Below are positions 26,301 through 37,074 of a stretch of 64,000 nt of DNA, piece after piece. This stretch comes from Osedax frankpressi (lineage: Eukaryota > Annelida > Polychaeta > Sabellida > Siboglinidae). The translations under genes and the position numbers were made by a program. Position 1 is the stretch's first letter. Each line of letters begins with the position of its first letter. The notes below the pieces were generated by a model that ran no database searches, was not told the DNA's origin, and saw nothing but the letters and a program-made list of their open reading frames with translations. The stretch is taken from the NCBI GenBank assembly GCA_964035775.1, contig OZ038312.1, forward strand, positions 17,548,390 through 17,612,389. The letters are read 5' to 3'.

Positions 26301-27568
26301 GGGCATTTTGATTTTAAATCTTTAAAATGTCATGTTTATCGTAAAAATAAACAATTATCGGTATATGATTCGTATAGTTAATATATTAGAATATTTACAA
26401 AGATTATTAAATGATTAATAGGAGATCTTAAAGTGAATTATTATTAAAACTAAAATGAACAGGTTTAGGCAACATATTCAATATCTTTAGAAAATATATT
26501 TCAAAAAGTAATAACAAATAACAAATACATTCAAATTAAATAAACAAACAGTTTATTACTAAAGTATAAACAAACAATACCTTTTTTTGAGAAATATAAC
26601 ATCAAATACAAAATATAGTTACATTTTTAGGATATCATCAATAAAATTGTAATCGCAGATAAATAAAAATCCTTACTTATCTTTTTTTTATTTACGATTA
26701 TTTGATATCGAGACTCAACATTATTTGTTCCTATACTTATTTTAATGCTATATATACACATGTATGTTTAGTAGTTTATGTATATTTATTCTATATTGTC
26801 TATTTTAACTACAGATATATATATATATATGATGCTGATATATCACCCCGATGATATAATACATGTCACTCTCTTAATATCATTCCAGCATACTTACCAA
26901 CACGCCCATCCCGCCTCTTAACTCCGGCTGCACCTCCTTACCATGATGGCATTACCCCCATAGGTGACAGACGTCGGAATAGCGTCGCTGAGTCTCGGGT
27001 GCCATAAACTCCGCCACCTGGTGTTGTCTGGTGTACATCTACTCACCGATGCCGCAATATTCTCCCTGGCGGCCGGCACCCCCGACCTTCGCTCCCTGTA
27101 CCTTAACGGCGTAATCAACGTCTCTAGACCTGTCCTCAACTACCTAAAGGTCAGTGGACAACTCGTCGAGGGCAGCGGTAATATCGGCAAGGTAGTGGTC
27201 ACTTCTCAAGGTCAATAGAATATATATTAAAGTCTATGAGGTCTAGTTATAGGCAAATATCAATCTCAGTGACCACTCAAAGTCCTTGATCAGTGTCAAA
27301 GGTCAGCGTTCACCTCTGAAAATTAAGAATTCATATGAAAGTCAGTCATTACCTCCTAAAATCTGAGGTCATCTCATCGAATTCCTTGTAGTTATTTACG
27401 GATTTCCTTATATTGCACATTGAACAGATTATTTCCGCTTTGCAGGACTGTTGTAAAGGATGTTTGTACGCAAAGAATTTCGCACCCAACCGATCGACCA
27501 ATCACACGATGGCACTAAATCTTGACAATGGAGAGTTCTGCCGCGTCGATCAATTCAATTCGCCATAA
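13422..27568 (+). CDS. leucine-rich-repeat protein, AMN1/FBXL-like, twelve exons
   Basis: Exons: 13422-13761, 14019-14177, 14566-14681, 15842-15927, 16070-16118, 16806-16940, 19854-19958, 20358-20481, 20635-20738, 25240-25395, 26964-27149, 27446-27568. Phases agree throughout, all introns are GT-AG, and the product is 560 residues. The N-terminal helical segment (TLYDITLAVIGRNL, then SRLLHWMVDH) resembles the cap of AMN1 and related FBXL/ZYG11 proteins. LRRs follow to near residue 520, e.g. QLKELNLPDHH, LERLNLSGLRNGGDD, LEYLEVGYCKCFVGYG, NIERLDLSEVDCVD, RLESLDLKGCRK and KLRHLVLSGVHLLTD. Most introns are phase 0 and fall between repeat units, so exons match LRR modules. Human AMN1 is about 258 residues, so this is a larger relative. 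No F-box or ARM region is recognised. Proteins of this type often bind partners in ubiquitin-ligase complexes; that role is only inferred here. The start is the first ATG of the open frame; an upstream non-coding exon is possible. Confidence 0.88.
14244..14304. repeat. AT microsatellite in an LRR-gene intron
   Basis: About 60 bp of alternating AT between exons 2 and 3. Confidence 0.95.
16963..18634. repeat. 12-bp minisatellite, TTTAGTCAAATG, about 139 copies
   Basis: The array starts 22 bp after the donor of LRR exon 6 (16941) and runs 1.67 kb. The register never slips: from about 17041 each 60-base block begins at the same place in the unit. Variation is by substitution only (TGAAATG, TTAAATG, TCAACTG). 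Because the unit is four codons long, frames of 534 (KCLV), 565 (TKHL) and 317 (MFSQ) residues stay open. None is a gene. Confidence 0.97.
18660..19378. repeat. 14-bp minisatellite, GTCGTAGAGTTAGT
   Basis: About 51 copies in the same LRR-gene intron, 25 bp after the 12-bp array. The main variant replaces GTCGTAG with GTTTGTAG. The short linker contains a consensus-like donor, GTAAGT, at 18649. Confidence 0.95.
19478..19591. repeat. about 30-bp AT-rich tandem repeat, three to four copies
   Basis: Repeated core TTAATAAATCTATATATTTG in the LRR-gene intron upstream of exon 7. Confidence 0.85.
20739..21260. repeat. 15-bp minisatellite, ATTACCAACAACAGT, starting at a 5' splice site
   Basis: About 35 copies. 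The first bases of the array are the GTTAGT donor of LRR exon 9 (20738/20739), so the intron begins inside the repeat. Variants include ATTACCAGCAACAGT and GTTACCAGCAACAGC. The open frames on both strands (SNSIT, LLLVI) are artefacts of a five-codon unit. Confidence 0.95.
21416..25239. repeat. 22-bp minisatellite of splice-acceptor-like units, about 174 copies
   Basis: A 3.8-kb array whose unit contains CCACCCCTAGTTTCACTCC. It ends with the acceptor actually used for LRR exon 10: CCCCCCTAG at 25231-25239, followed by TTTGACTACTCC. Each unit therefore looks like a short polypyrimidine tract plus TAG followed by an exon-like TTTCACT. The array starts with units that are intermediate in sequence (CTAGTTAGACTCC at 21422-21460). 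Blocks with CCCCAG and with CCCCCCTAG recur, a sign of segmental duplication. Confidence 0.97.
25396..26963. other. LRR-gene intron between exons 10 and 11
   Basis: The intron opens with GTGGGT and closes with CCCCCATAG at 26963. It is AT-rich with no array and no open frame of note. Confidence 0.75.
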
Positions 27569-29599
27569 GACGTGTGTCAAAGTCGATGTAGACTCTATGG
27601 TCGAATATGCACAAACATATATTTAATTATTAAGGAAGAGTGATATTTTATTATGACCAATTATTTAGGAATTTTGCACTGGAATGCATTTTATTATTTA
27701 CCGCTAATATTTATTATTGAAATGTTAGTTAATGACCTCCTTTGCTTCTTTTAACCAACTTTGATATATATTCTGCTTACATTTTTATTATTAGTGATAT
27801 TCTAACAATCTTAACCCTTTTAATATAAAATTCCAAGAAATCACTGCTTTAGTGAAAGTGAATGTGAAAACAGTTGTAAAATAAATATATTTTTTTAACA
27901 AATTAATATAATTTATAATATAATATTTTGTTAATTTTGTATTGCCATTCATGTTTATCTATATATGAACAATACTTAGGGTATGTGGTACAATACATCT
28001 ATAAATAGATTTGTACATGTATTTAATATGAAAAATATCATTTAATACCAAAATACCCATAACTCATATTGACATATATATGCCAATATGAGTGAGTCAA
28101 TGACATATAATGTCATATATAATTATAAATATTTAACATATTAGAAAATGTTATAATAATTCAGGCAATATAATTATGCAATATATATTTATAAAGCAAG
28201 CTTTTGGCATTGCAGATTGTTACTTCTTTTAAAAGAAGAAGCCATACATGATATTTAATGTTTTAATTTAATGTAATGATAATATAAAAAGAGCAAGTAG
28301 TAATATAAAATATCATTAATTACATCTTCATTTGCAATTACTTTATAGGTAATCTTGGGTAATTCTAAGATTACCTTATTATAATTACAAAGAAACCCTA
28401 TCGAATACAACCATTATAAATAAATAAACAAGCTTTTATTTTGATATTGAAATTTTTTAGATGAATATATATTCATTAAATTATAATAAAATTAATTTAT
28501 ATACAATAATACGTATTCTTTAGTTTTCTATTAAATATGAGATTTTAAAAAGCTTAATTTTGATAGTAATACTTGACATAAACAAAGTTTCTACATCAAT
28601 CTAAAGATGACATATTATATTTTATTAATATTTGAACCAAAAAATATGTAGTCGCATTTTTATTTTCCACTATCGCTCACTTAATTTACTAGCTCCTATA
28701 CATTGTTGTAGAACTATGGACTCACTAATACAATGGATATTATATTAATACATATGGTCTCACTAATACATTAGATAGAAATATATTAGATCTCCTATTA
28801 CACTATTGTTTATTGAATTCTGTGGTATTATAAAACGGCGGTGTTTTGTACTGTGTATCGTGAGATATGTCTCTATGGAATGTATCTATGGCATGCAGAG
28901 GAGAAATATACGGATATCGTGTATCTATATGTTCTGCTATCTGGTGGGAAGATCCTGTCATTTTAAGAGACTACATATTTAATTATATTCAAATAATGAA
29001 TATCGAGATTAGTGTTTCATCGTCTGGTTATTTGATTCATTGTGATTAATTAGTTTACGATATTAATACAATCTCCAGCTGCCCGGAGTAAAATATAATA
29101 AATAATATATACCTGGCCATAGGTTATATAACTATGAAGTCTTTTAATGAGATATCAAAAGATGACGAAAATGAAAAACATTATAAAATAATTATATAGT
29201 GCAAAAAGATTAAATAATTATATTGTTTGTTAGTTACGCGAAATTAATTAGTCATATATCGTAATAATTATTGTTTATGAATCACTATATTGTCTATAGA
29301 GGAACAATGTGAAATGATATTATAATCCAAATTCACTTTTCCATCCAATCACGATTGAATTTAGTAAATTAAATTTTTTGCTAAATATATTTGATTTCGA
29401 ATAAAATTGATTATTTTGTATTCGAGGAATTGGTAAAAATTATTAGAATTGTAAACATTATTTCTCACGTGTCAATTTACACCGTACAGAGTATTTACAC
29501 CGTAGTCAATTTACACCGTACATAGTATACGTTATATTGTCTCTATTGTACTACACGGAGATACGTGGTTATTCTAACTACTGTTCATAATCACCTGCT
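27569..29599. other. AT-rich intergenic region downstream of the LRR gene
   Basis: No gene recognised. AAATAAAT near 27880 may provide the LRR polyadenylation signal. There is a near-perfect palindrome at 28062-28093 and a perfect one, CTTCTTTTAAAAGAAG, near 28222. A 60-codon frame at 28867-29049 has no recognisable motif. Three spaced copies of TTTACACCGTA lie at 29470-29520. Confidence 0.65.
28062..28093. repeat. 32-bp near-perfect palindrome
   Basis: The arm ACTCATATTGACATATA is followed by its complement with one mismatched pair and no loop. Confidence 0.9.
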
Positions 29600-29945
29600 A
29601 TTCCTGATATAATAACGGGTAGTTGTATAATTATATATATACGTGTACCCTCTACCACGATACAGCTCGTAACTTTGTAAACGTCCATGCACTAGACGGC
29701 CTTTTATAATCAGTTTAAACTCGTAATTGATCGCGAGTCACAGACGATATGCCCCTATTACGCTTGATGAGCTATTTCGTAACACACCTCGATTACGTGG
29801 CTATTGCGTAATGAGAGTATTGCGCGACCGGCGATATTAATGAGCAATCGCGCATTACCATATCAGTAGCTACTCGATACAGTAGCGATACAGTAATAGT
29901 AGTTAATTATAACGGTAGCTATACTATACTAAGGCAAAATGACCG
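29600..29945. other. GC-richer non-coding island left of the TGTACA array
   Basis: More G+C and many CG dinucleotides compared with neighbours. It has repeated short elements such as GCGTAATGAGAG and TAGCGATACAGTA. No open frame of note. It may be regulatory; there is no direct evidence. Confidence 0.35.
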
Positions 29946-30027
29946 ATGGTCATTTTAAATGTGAGGAAATGGCGGGCTTCTAACTACACGCATCTACAAA
30001 GTAATTGTTTAATGATTGAGTCATGCC

Positions 30028-30508
30028 TGTACAATGTACAGTGTACACTGTACACTGTACATTGTACACTGTACATTGTACACTGTACATTGTACACTGT
30101 ACATTGTACACTGTACATTGTACACTGTACATTGTACACTGTACATTGTACACTGTACATTGTACACTGTACATTGTACACTGTACATTGTACACTGTAC
30201 ATTGTACACTGTACATTGTACACTGTACATTGTACACTGTACATTGTACACTGTACATTGTACACTGTACATTGTACACTGTACATTGTACACTGTACAT
30301 TGTACACTGTACATTGTACACTGTACATTGTACACTGTACATTGTACACTGTACATTGTACACTGTACATTGTACACTGTACATTGTACACTGTACATTG
30401 TACACTGTACATTGTACACTGTACATTGTACACTGTACATTGTACACTGTACATTGTACACTGTACATTGTACACTGTACATTGTACACTGTACACTGTA
30501 CATTGTAC
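30028..30508. repeat. TGTACA heptad array (14-bp period), open in all six frames
   Basis: About 68 heptads of the palindrome TGTACA plus one spacer base. Inside the array the spacer alternates strictly C, T, C, T, giving a 14-bp period; only the ends deviate. No stop codon can form on either strand, so six overlapping open frames of 164-198 residues appear (e.g. TVHCTLYIVHCTLY). None is a gene. The single strand could form long hairpins. Confidence 0.97.
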
Positions 30509-30559
30509 CGGACACACCGTACGTGTGGTATGTGATGTGTGATGTGTATATAGTGCCTT

Positions 30560-31160
30560 ATATGGTATTATTAAGCCCTATAATGTCCCTATAGAGTTCT
30601 TAAACCCTATAATGTCCCTATAGAGTTATTAAGCCATATAATGTCCCTATAGAGTTATTAAGCCCTATAATGTCCCTATAAAGTTATTAAGACCTATATT
30701 GTCCCTATAGAGTTATTAAGCCCTATAATGTCCCTATAGAGTTATTAAGACCTATAATGTCCCTATAGAGTTATTAAGCCCTATAATGTCCCTATAGAGT
30801 TATTAAGCCCTATAATGTCCCTATAAAGTTATTAAGACCTATAATGTCCATATAGAGTTATTAAGCCCTATAATGTCCCTATAAATTTATTAAGCCCTAT
30901 AATGTCCCTATACAGTTATTAAGCCCTATAATGTCCCTATAGAGTTATTAAGCCCTATAATTTCCCTATAGAGTTATTAAGCCCTATAATGTCCCTACTG
31001 TGTTATTAAGCCCTATAATGTCCCCATAGAGTTATTAAGACATATAGTGTCCCTATAGAGTTCTTAAGCCCTATAATGTCCCCATAGAGTTATTAAGACA
31101 TATATTGTTCCTATAGAGTTCTTAAGCCCTATAATATCCCTATAGAGTTATTAAGCCCTA
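30560..31160. repeat. 29-bp minisatellite with core TATAATGTCCCTATAGAG
   Basis: About 21 copies, also containing TTATTAAGCCC. There are scattered substitutions (AAGACC, CCCCAT, TTCTTAAG) and no long open frame. It lies directly right of the TGTACA array. Confidence 0.95.
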
Positions 31161-31298
31161 TATGAGTAACTATGTCATTGAATGGCTTATTGAGTTGATA
31201 TTCCATTATTTACTACATATAATGAATATATAACGACTAAACAGAAATAAACCTATTATTATATAAGATTATGTTAAATCATTCAGAAAAAAACAGTG

Positions 31299-31396
31299 CG
31301 CAGTGTACACTGTACAATGTACACTGTACACTATACACTGTACACTGTACATTGTATAGTGTACAGTGTATAGTGTATAGTGTATATTATACATTG
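31299..31396. repeat. degenerate TGTACA heptad tract
   Basis: A run of TGTACA, TATACA and TGTATA heptads with mixed spacer bases, partly inverted (ACACTGTACA, later GTGTACAGTG). Confidence 0.85.
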
Positions 31397-31631
31397 TATT
31401 ATGTATAAATGAACGTATTTATGAACGTATTTATTTATAAATATGATTTAATGAAATCAATATATAACATATTAAATTATACTTGTAACTTTATTGAATA
31501 ATATAAAGGTGATTACAGTTGAAATCAATTATAACATGCAAAAAACGAAATAACTTAGGATGTTTGCATATGTCGCAGCATGTAAAGAGAGTCCTTAGCA
31601 ACCTATGCACGCATTTCTAACAGCGAGACTT

Positions 31632-31632
31632 T

Positions 31633-31663
<31 letters not shown>

Positions 31664-31830
31664 CTAATCACAGAGAGGGGGCGTGGCCTCGAGTCGAAAG
31701 GGCGTGGCCAGAGGAAAAGACGCTGATCGCGTGTTGCTACACGAAAGAGTCGCCTTCGTGAACGGTCCGCGCCGATTATAAAAGCGAGTTGTTCGCGTTA
31801 ACCTCTTCATTTGCGTTTTAAGCTTACGGT
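31632..31830 (+). promoter_or_regulatory. TATA promoter of the RS-repeat gene
   Basis: TATAAAAG at 31777-31784 is a near-ideal TATA box 54 bp before the ATG, which would put the start of transcription near 31807. Upstream are two GGGCGTGGC boxes of the KLF/Sp1 type (about 31678-31687 and 31700-31708) and a TC microsatellite (31632-31657). The factor families are known; their use here is inferred. Confidence 0.65.
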
Positions 31831-31837
31831 ACCGACC

Positions 31838-32614
31838 ATGTCTCCCATTAGCAACGTAACCAACCGCAGAGATTTAATGACCGAGAACCCATCGAACAAC
31901 GGACCCCTAAACTTCTCGTGCCGAAGTCCCACCCGTCGTATCGCCATCCCGCGTAGCCCCACCCCGCGTAGTCGGGCAGCACGTAGCCCCACTTCGCGTG
32001 GTCGGGCGCCGCGTAGCCCCACCCGTTGTAGCCCCACCCGATGTAGCCCCACGCCGAGTAGTAGGACCCCGCGTAGCCCCACGCCGCGTAGTAGGACCCC
32101 GCGTAGCCCCACGCCGCGTAGTAGGACCCCGCGTAGCCCCACGCCGAGTAGTAGGACCCCGCGTAGCCCCACGCCGCGTAGTAGGACCCCGCGTAGCCCC
32201 ATCTCCCATCGCGCTCGTCACTCGTCCGACTGCGCAAACGCCGACTCATTAGACGACGGCGAAGTCATCGACCGTTGCTTCATGGACATTAGCGATGTCG
32301 AGTACGACACCGACGACAGGGAAGAAGGGGACGACCGGGACGATGAGTCATCGCCGGATCACCTTACGCCGGACGCCGGCACCGTACGAATCGCCGAGAA
32401 ACGTCTCGGGGCGGCGATTGGCGAGTTGCGGGCGTTGGACTCGCGAATCCAACGCGAACACCGAAAGTACGCCGAGGCGAGAATTGCGGGCGTCGGCGCT
32501 CGACGTTTCCTCTACTCGCGACGTCTGCAGCTCTTGGTGTTGGAAGGAGTTCGAGCGGCGTTTTCGGCGCACACGGCGAAATGCCGCGATCGCCTGTACG
32601 ACCTGATCCGGTGA
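31838..32614 (+). CDS. intronless GC-rich gene: RS/SP-repeat protein with acidic middle and helical C-terminus
   Basis: The ATG at 31838 is the first in frame after the TATA box and gives 258 residues. Residues 29-120 are decapeptide repeats RSPTPRSRTP encoded by a 30-bp tandem unit. They are rich in SP and TP next to arginine, as in SR splicing factors or SPKK-type DNA-binding tails. Residues 138-175 are acidic (ISDVEYDTDDREEGDDRDDE). Residues 181-258 look helical and basic (RIAEKRLGAAIGELRALDSR, FLYSRRLQLLVLEGVRAAF) and could form a coiled coil. There is no signal peptide or membrane segment. I recognise no family. Its composition is far more GC-rich than the DNA around it, and there are no introns. 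This could mean a retroposed, recently acquired or strongly expressed gene. Other frames here are shadows. Confidence 0.7.
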   Translation: MSPISNVTNRRDLMTENPSNNGPLNFSCRSPTRRIAIPRSPTPRSRAARSPTSRGRAPRSPTRCSPTRCSPTPSSRTPRSPTPRSRTPRSPTPRSRTPRSPTPSSRTPRSPTPRSRTPRSPISHRARHSSDCANADSLDDGEVIDRCFMDISDVEYDTDDREEGDDRDDESSPDHLTPDAGTVRIAEKRLGAAIGELRALDSRIQREHRKYAEARIAGVGARRFLYSRRLQLLVLEGVRAAFSAHTAKCRDRLYDLIR

Positions 32615-33233
32615 GAGTCGCACGACAATTGAGGCATTGTTCGGCCGATTGTCCGGTCCGTTGCTGCGCGCTGTACATCGTACGGCGTGCGTCGTGGTCC
32701 TTACGGAGTACGAAGAGTTGGTCGAATGGACTACGCTAAGACCGTAGCGGGCGAACAACTAAATGACGCAGTTAACTTATAAACAACGGAACCTAACGGA
32801 GTTACTAAGCGATCCGGATAACTGCAAATGGAGAACCACTCAATACGTTAATCTAGTTGTCATATCATTGACTTGATTTTGAAATTACTAAAGTTATACC
32901 AATTATAAACGATAAACCTACAGTTAAACGAGACGGGTTGTAACAGAAGCCAATCCACATTCGTAGTCGGTCAACAATACAAAGTAAAGTTAAAAAAAAA
33001 TATTAAGTTAAAAAAGAAAGATGTATGGGATCTATTATTCTATAATGAAATGAAATGCAATGCCTAGCAACGCGGGCACTACGCAAACAAAATCGGTCCT
33101 CTTAAGGACCACCAAATCAGATGAAGTTTATTTAATGAGTTAATAGGCTAACTTTTAAACAATAACAATAACAATAACAATGTACCTACGTGTATTTAAT
33201 TACATACGAAATTCATAGTGCTTATATCAATTA

Positions 33234-33238
<5 letters not shown>

Positions 33239-33307
<69 letters not shown>
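33239..33307. repeat. AT microsatellite
   Basis: About 70 bp of alternating AT with one G interruption. Confidence 0.95.
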
Positions 33308-33313
<6 letters not shown>

Positions 33314-33849
33314 CGTACTTTTAAGCTACGTGGTGTAATAATATTATCATAACAAATAATGTTGATCCGCGCGTCGAGAAAAGCGTACAATAAAGTTAAG
33401 AAATAATATGATATGTGAAACATGTCTTTTTATGCACTCAAAAACACCATTTCACTTGATAAATAGTCGATAGGTGGCGATATATATTTCTAGTTTAAAT
33501 AATAATATTAAAATAATAATCTTGAATTACCCCTACATTTGACAGTTGAATTAAAAGTCGTGATATATATCCAAAGGATATTCAATAAATATTATATATC
33601 CCAAACGGTAACATATTCATTGAAAATAAACCTACTTCCATATCTATGATTATATAGGTAATGGATTGTATTCATTTTATACTGGAAGTTAATATACATT
33701 ATAAAAATAGCAACAGTTGCAATTTAGTAACTGTATTAGCAATATTAACATCCACCACCTAATTAATATGAACAGTGTACATTTAAAATAAAAATGTACA
33801 CGACCTGTATGTGAATTTATATTTAACTATTCCATACTATATAATGTAT

Positions 33850-33960
33850 ATGGTACTGTGTTCACTGTACACTGTACCGATTTACAATCTACATCATATA
33901 CTGTACAATGTACGGTATACATTGTACATTGTACAGTGTACAATGTACATTGTATACTGC
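33850..33960. repeat. degenerate TGTACA heptad tract
   Basis: Two short runs. The second, at 33902-33957, is a series of TGTACA-like heptads with spacers A, G, T, T, G, A, T, so it is close to self-complementary. Confidence 0.85.
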
Positions 33961-35314
33961 TATCAAAGCCACCATAATACAGATACTTTGACAATATATG
34001 AAATTAATGTAAATCGGTATTTACTTATGGTGTATACAAAATATTAAAACCGTTTACGTTTTCATTTCCAATCACTCATGTTTGGCGGAGAATTCCCACG
34101 AGTGTAACTAAATCGAAAGATCACCTATTGCATGTTTTATGAATTCGCGTCACTGTTTCAATCAACGTGTTCCAAATGTTGTTCTAGTCATAATTTCTAA
34201 GATTTTCTACAGAAAAGCATGTTCTATGAAGATGAATATATATATATATTTTTGTTGTTGTTTATATTATGCATTATTGGGTTACAGTTATTCTAAACTC
34301 TACCTATGGACATCCATCATTTTCAATTGTTATTGTGATACATTTAACTAGGGTTTCGCAAAGATTATATATTTTCTGATTCTGTGAATTAAAAATATTC
34401 AGATTTGTTCACAATGTTTACTAAATGTACTTGTAATTAAAGGTGAAATCTAATATTATTTAAGATTTTGTGATTAATTGCTTTGAAATATAATGTAAAA
34501 TTACATTGAATAAATATCCTATTAAATATTGATTACTTACAGGTGTTATTAAAGAAATGAGGCAATGGGTTATTAAATTAATAAGTTTCCCTAGATTTAC
34601 AATATGTAATTCATATATAACTTTGATATACATTTGAATATCATAATTATATAAAAAGAATTAAATCTGTTCAGAGATAGATATTATATTGCGGAAACTG
34701 GCCTCCATACAGCCAAAGAGGGCTACAAGATGTCTCCTAATAATCTCATGTCTACAAGACAGGAGATTTTAATTTTTAACCTTAACATTTATGGATGATT
34801 GACAATTAGGAATATTATGATGTAACCATCAGAATATAATTACATAAGAAAACAAGTTCACCCTATATCTAGGCATTATAGTGTAGATAGAACAATTTAA
34901 ATAATTTAGGGATAAATTACATATTTTAATTTTATTAATTATATATTTAGTTCATGGAAATTCATATATTTCATATTAATATTAGAGAATACAATTAAAA
35001 CAAATTATTAGGTTAAAATGGTTGAAAATGACCAGATTACTAATTCAACAATAGTAATGTTTATTAAACAAATAATGAACAATAAAGAGCTTTGGTTATA
35101 ATAATGCTAATCCATGCGATATATTGAAAAGAATGATATGCAGTGTGTTGGAATTTATTATATTTCATAAAGTAATTATAGTAACTATAGCAAGTGAAGT
35201 TTGGGATTTAATGCCTGGATATGCCATAAATGGCGAGTTAGGTTTATTTTATAATATTATATAACCGAATATTATAGAAAATACAATCATGAACAAAATG
35301 TATCCTCTATCGAG

Positions 35315-35355
35315 TGTGTGTGTGTGTGTATGTGTGTGTGTGTGAGTGTGTGTGT
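35315..35355. repeat. GT microsatellite
   Basis: Alternating GT with single A interruptions, about 180 bp beyond the MIC13 stop codon. Confidence 0.9.
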
Positions 35356-35536
35356 ACAATTCGGTGAATGTACTTTGTGTGAAATAAGGACACGAGGATG
35401 TGTATTCGCATCGTTTACAACAGACAATACAAATATCACAATGTGGAATAAACGCGAAGATGATTTAAGAGCTGTATCCGCTATTGTTTGTAGCTAGGTG
35501 TAGGAACAGAAGACAAGTGAGATGTGAGAGCTGCTT

Positions 35537-36290
35537 CTATTTAGACTTATCGGACGTCTGCGATATTAGATTTTCCAGTTTGTTCGGTAAATCAATTAGT
35601 CCGTTGAAAAAGTACTTGACACCTGCGTAGAAGTTAACTCGGAATGTATTCAGAATATAAAAGAATTGAGTACGCAAAAGAAATATAAACTTATAATTTA
35701 CTCGCATGAATAATAGTAATTTAGTATATTATTACTTGATATTTATAACAATATCATTTGTAATTCAAACAATAATCATTACAATCAGACACTCCTTATA
35801 CATCAGGATTTGATCTAGGAAACTTCTATATTATAAAACATGATTTATTATATATTATTAAATATATTCTCACATTTTGCTGACATCGATGTAAACATAA
35901 TTAACTCAAATATGAAATTTGAACCTGAATTCCACTTGTCAATGGAAGAGTCACTTAAGTATTTCGCACTTGGAACATTTACTTCAGGTAACTGGGTGAG
36001 AATTGAAACAAAATGCAATTTCCAGCTAACATTAGAATTCAGGTAAATAGTATTTACTAAATACAGATATATTAAAAAAAACAATGGCTTTAGGTAGATT
36101 TCAATTAACAATTAAATAATGACAATTGAATTTCAAAAAAAAAACCTGATCTACGACCGATTTATAAGAAGGAGAAGCGATTTCTTTTAAACTCATTAAT
36201 GACTTGTAGCCAACGTCATCTTTGCCCCATAGGTCATTCGCAGTCACCATGTAAATACCAGTCCCCGCCACCGACCCCTTCACCAAGATT
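35537..36290 (-). CDS. MIC13: MICOS complex subunit MIC13 (QIL1)-like, 3' three exons
   Basis: Minus-strand exons in transcript order: 36290-36146, 35991-35925, 35622-35537 (stop at 35537). Donor and acceptor phases match, and the joined part is 97 residues. MIC13 is a small inner-membrane protein that bridges MIC60 and MIC10 sub-complexes at mitochondrial crista junctions. The key match, from memory, is ILVKGSVAGTGIYMVTANDL to human FLIKGSVAGGAVYLVYDQEL, the single membrane segment with its glycine motif. Further matches are QLPEVNVPSA to QLPAPP, and KWNSGVKYFFNGL to SWNAGIMTVMSAL. The C-terminus is NKLENLISQTSDKSK. Human MIC13 is 118 residues, so only about 10-15 N-terminal residues are missing. 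They must lie in an exon right of 36290 that ends in phase 2. I could not place it with confidence. An antisense 68-codon frame at 35840-36046 is a shadow. Confidence 0.78.
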
Positions 36291-37047
36291 CTATTAAAGA
36301 AAGAAAAATTTTAATCTAATAACTATATAATGACATATTAAAGAAGAAATACTAACATATTATTAATATATTGTTATATTTATTATAATAGATACAAACA
36401 AATCTAATGAAATAGTGTAACATTGAAATTACATTTTATAATGGTAGTATATTTATTTTTTAAAGTTAATAAGTATTTACTTATATAACAAATATTTAAA
36501 ATAAATTAATTTAATAAAAGTAATAGCAAAAAGTTAAATCAACAAATGATCTCAGCATGTCTGACTTAGATTTTAATGACAATTTCAGATTATTAATATA
36601 AGAAAAAAATGAGTTATCCAAAATATTATTTACAAAAGATTAATGAGCTCTCCAGAACATTTATATACATTATTTGAAAATATTTCTAAAATCAAAATTT
36701 AAAATATCTATATTTGATTAGAAAATTTCTGTTATCATTTATTTTATATCTTGTTAAGATTACCTATTAAATTAAGCGTAACAAATAAAAGTTCAACATT
36801 TCTAATAACTTTTTTGTTTACGCATGAATTTTTATGAAACCTTCAGAATTTGAAGATTAATATATATTGTTTATATATAATATATGTTAAATGTATTTTG
36901 AATAGTAAAATAATACAAAAATCATTTTTACAGAGATTAAGAAAATTAATCATTTTACGTAGAAAAGTCCAGGGGTCAGTTGTTTGGACATTTACTAAGA
37001 AGTGTCCTAGGACAATCCTAGCTAGGATAAATAAGTGTAGGGTAATC

Positions 37048-37074
37048 GGGTTTGGGTTTGGGTTTGGGTTTGGA
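37048..37074 (+). repeat. short GGGTTT hexamer run
   Basis: Four tandem GGGTTT units. It resembles telomere-type repeats but is too short to call one. Confidence 0.8.

Larger units (their letters stand above)
32615..35536. other. intergenic region between the RS-repeat gene and MIC13
   Basis: The first 200 bp stay GC-rich, perhaps as 3' untranslated sequence. The rest is AT-rich with an AT microsatellite (33239-33307), a TGTACA tract (33850-33960) and a GT microsatellite (35315-35355). On the minus strand an AATAAA at 35243-35248 could end MIC13 transcripts. No further gene is recognised. Confidence 0.65.

Noticed and set aside
29946-30594. Six overlapping frames of 164-198 residues
   Set aside because: The TGTACA heptad array cannot contain stops; all six frames open at once is the mark of a repeat, not of genes.
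31807-32758. Several other frames over the RS-repeat gene, on both strands
   Set aside because: Shadows of the 30-bp in-frame repeat. The chosen frame alone has the TATA-proximal ATG, an acidic block and a plausible C-terminal domain.
36545-36810. Short ATG segments on the minus strand as MIC13 first exon
   Set aside because: Several candidates occur by chance, but the donors are weak or the phase is wrong; none is supported over the others.
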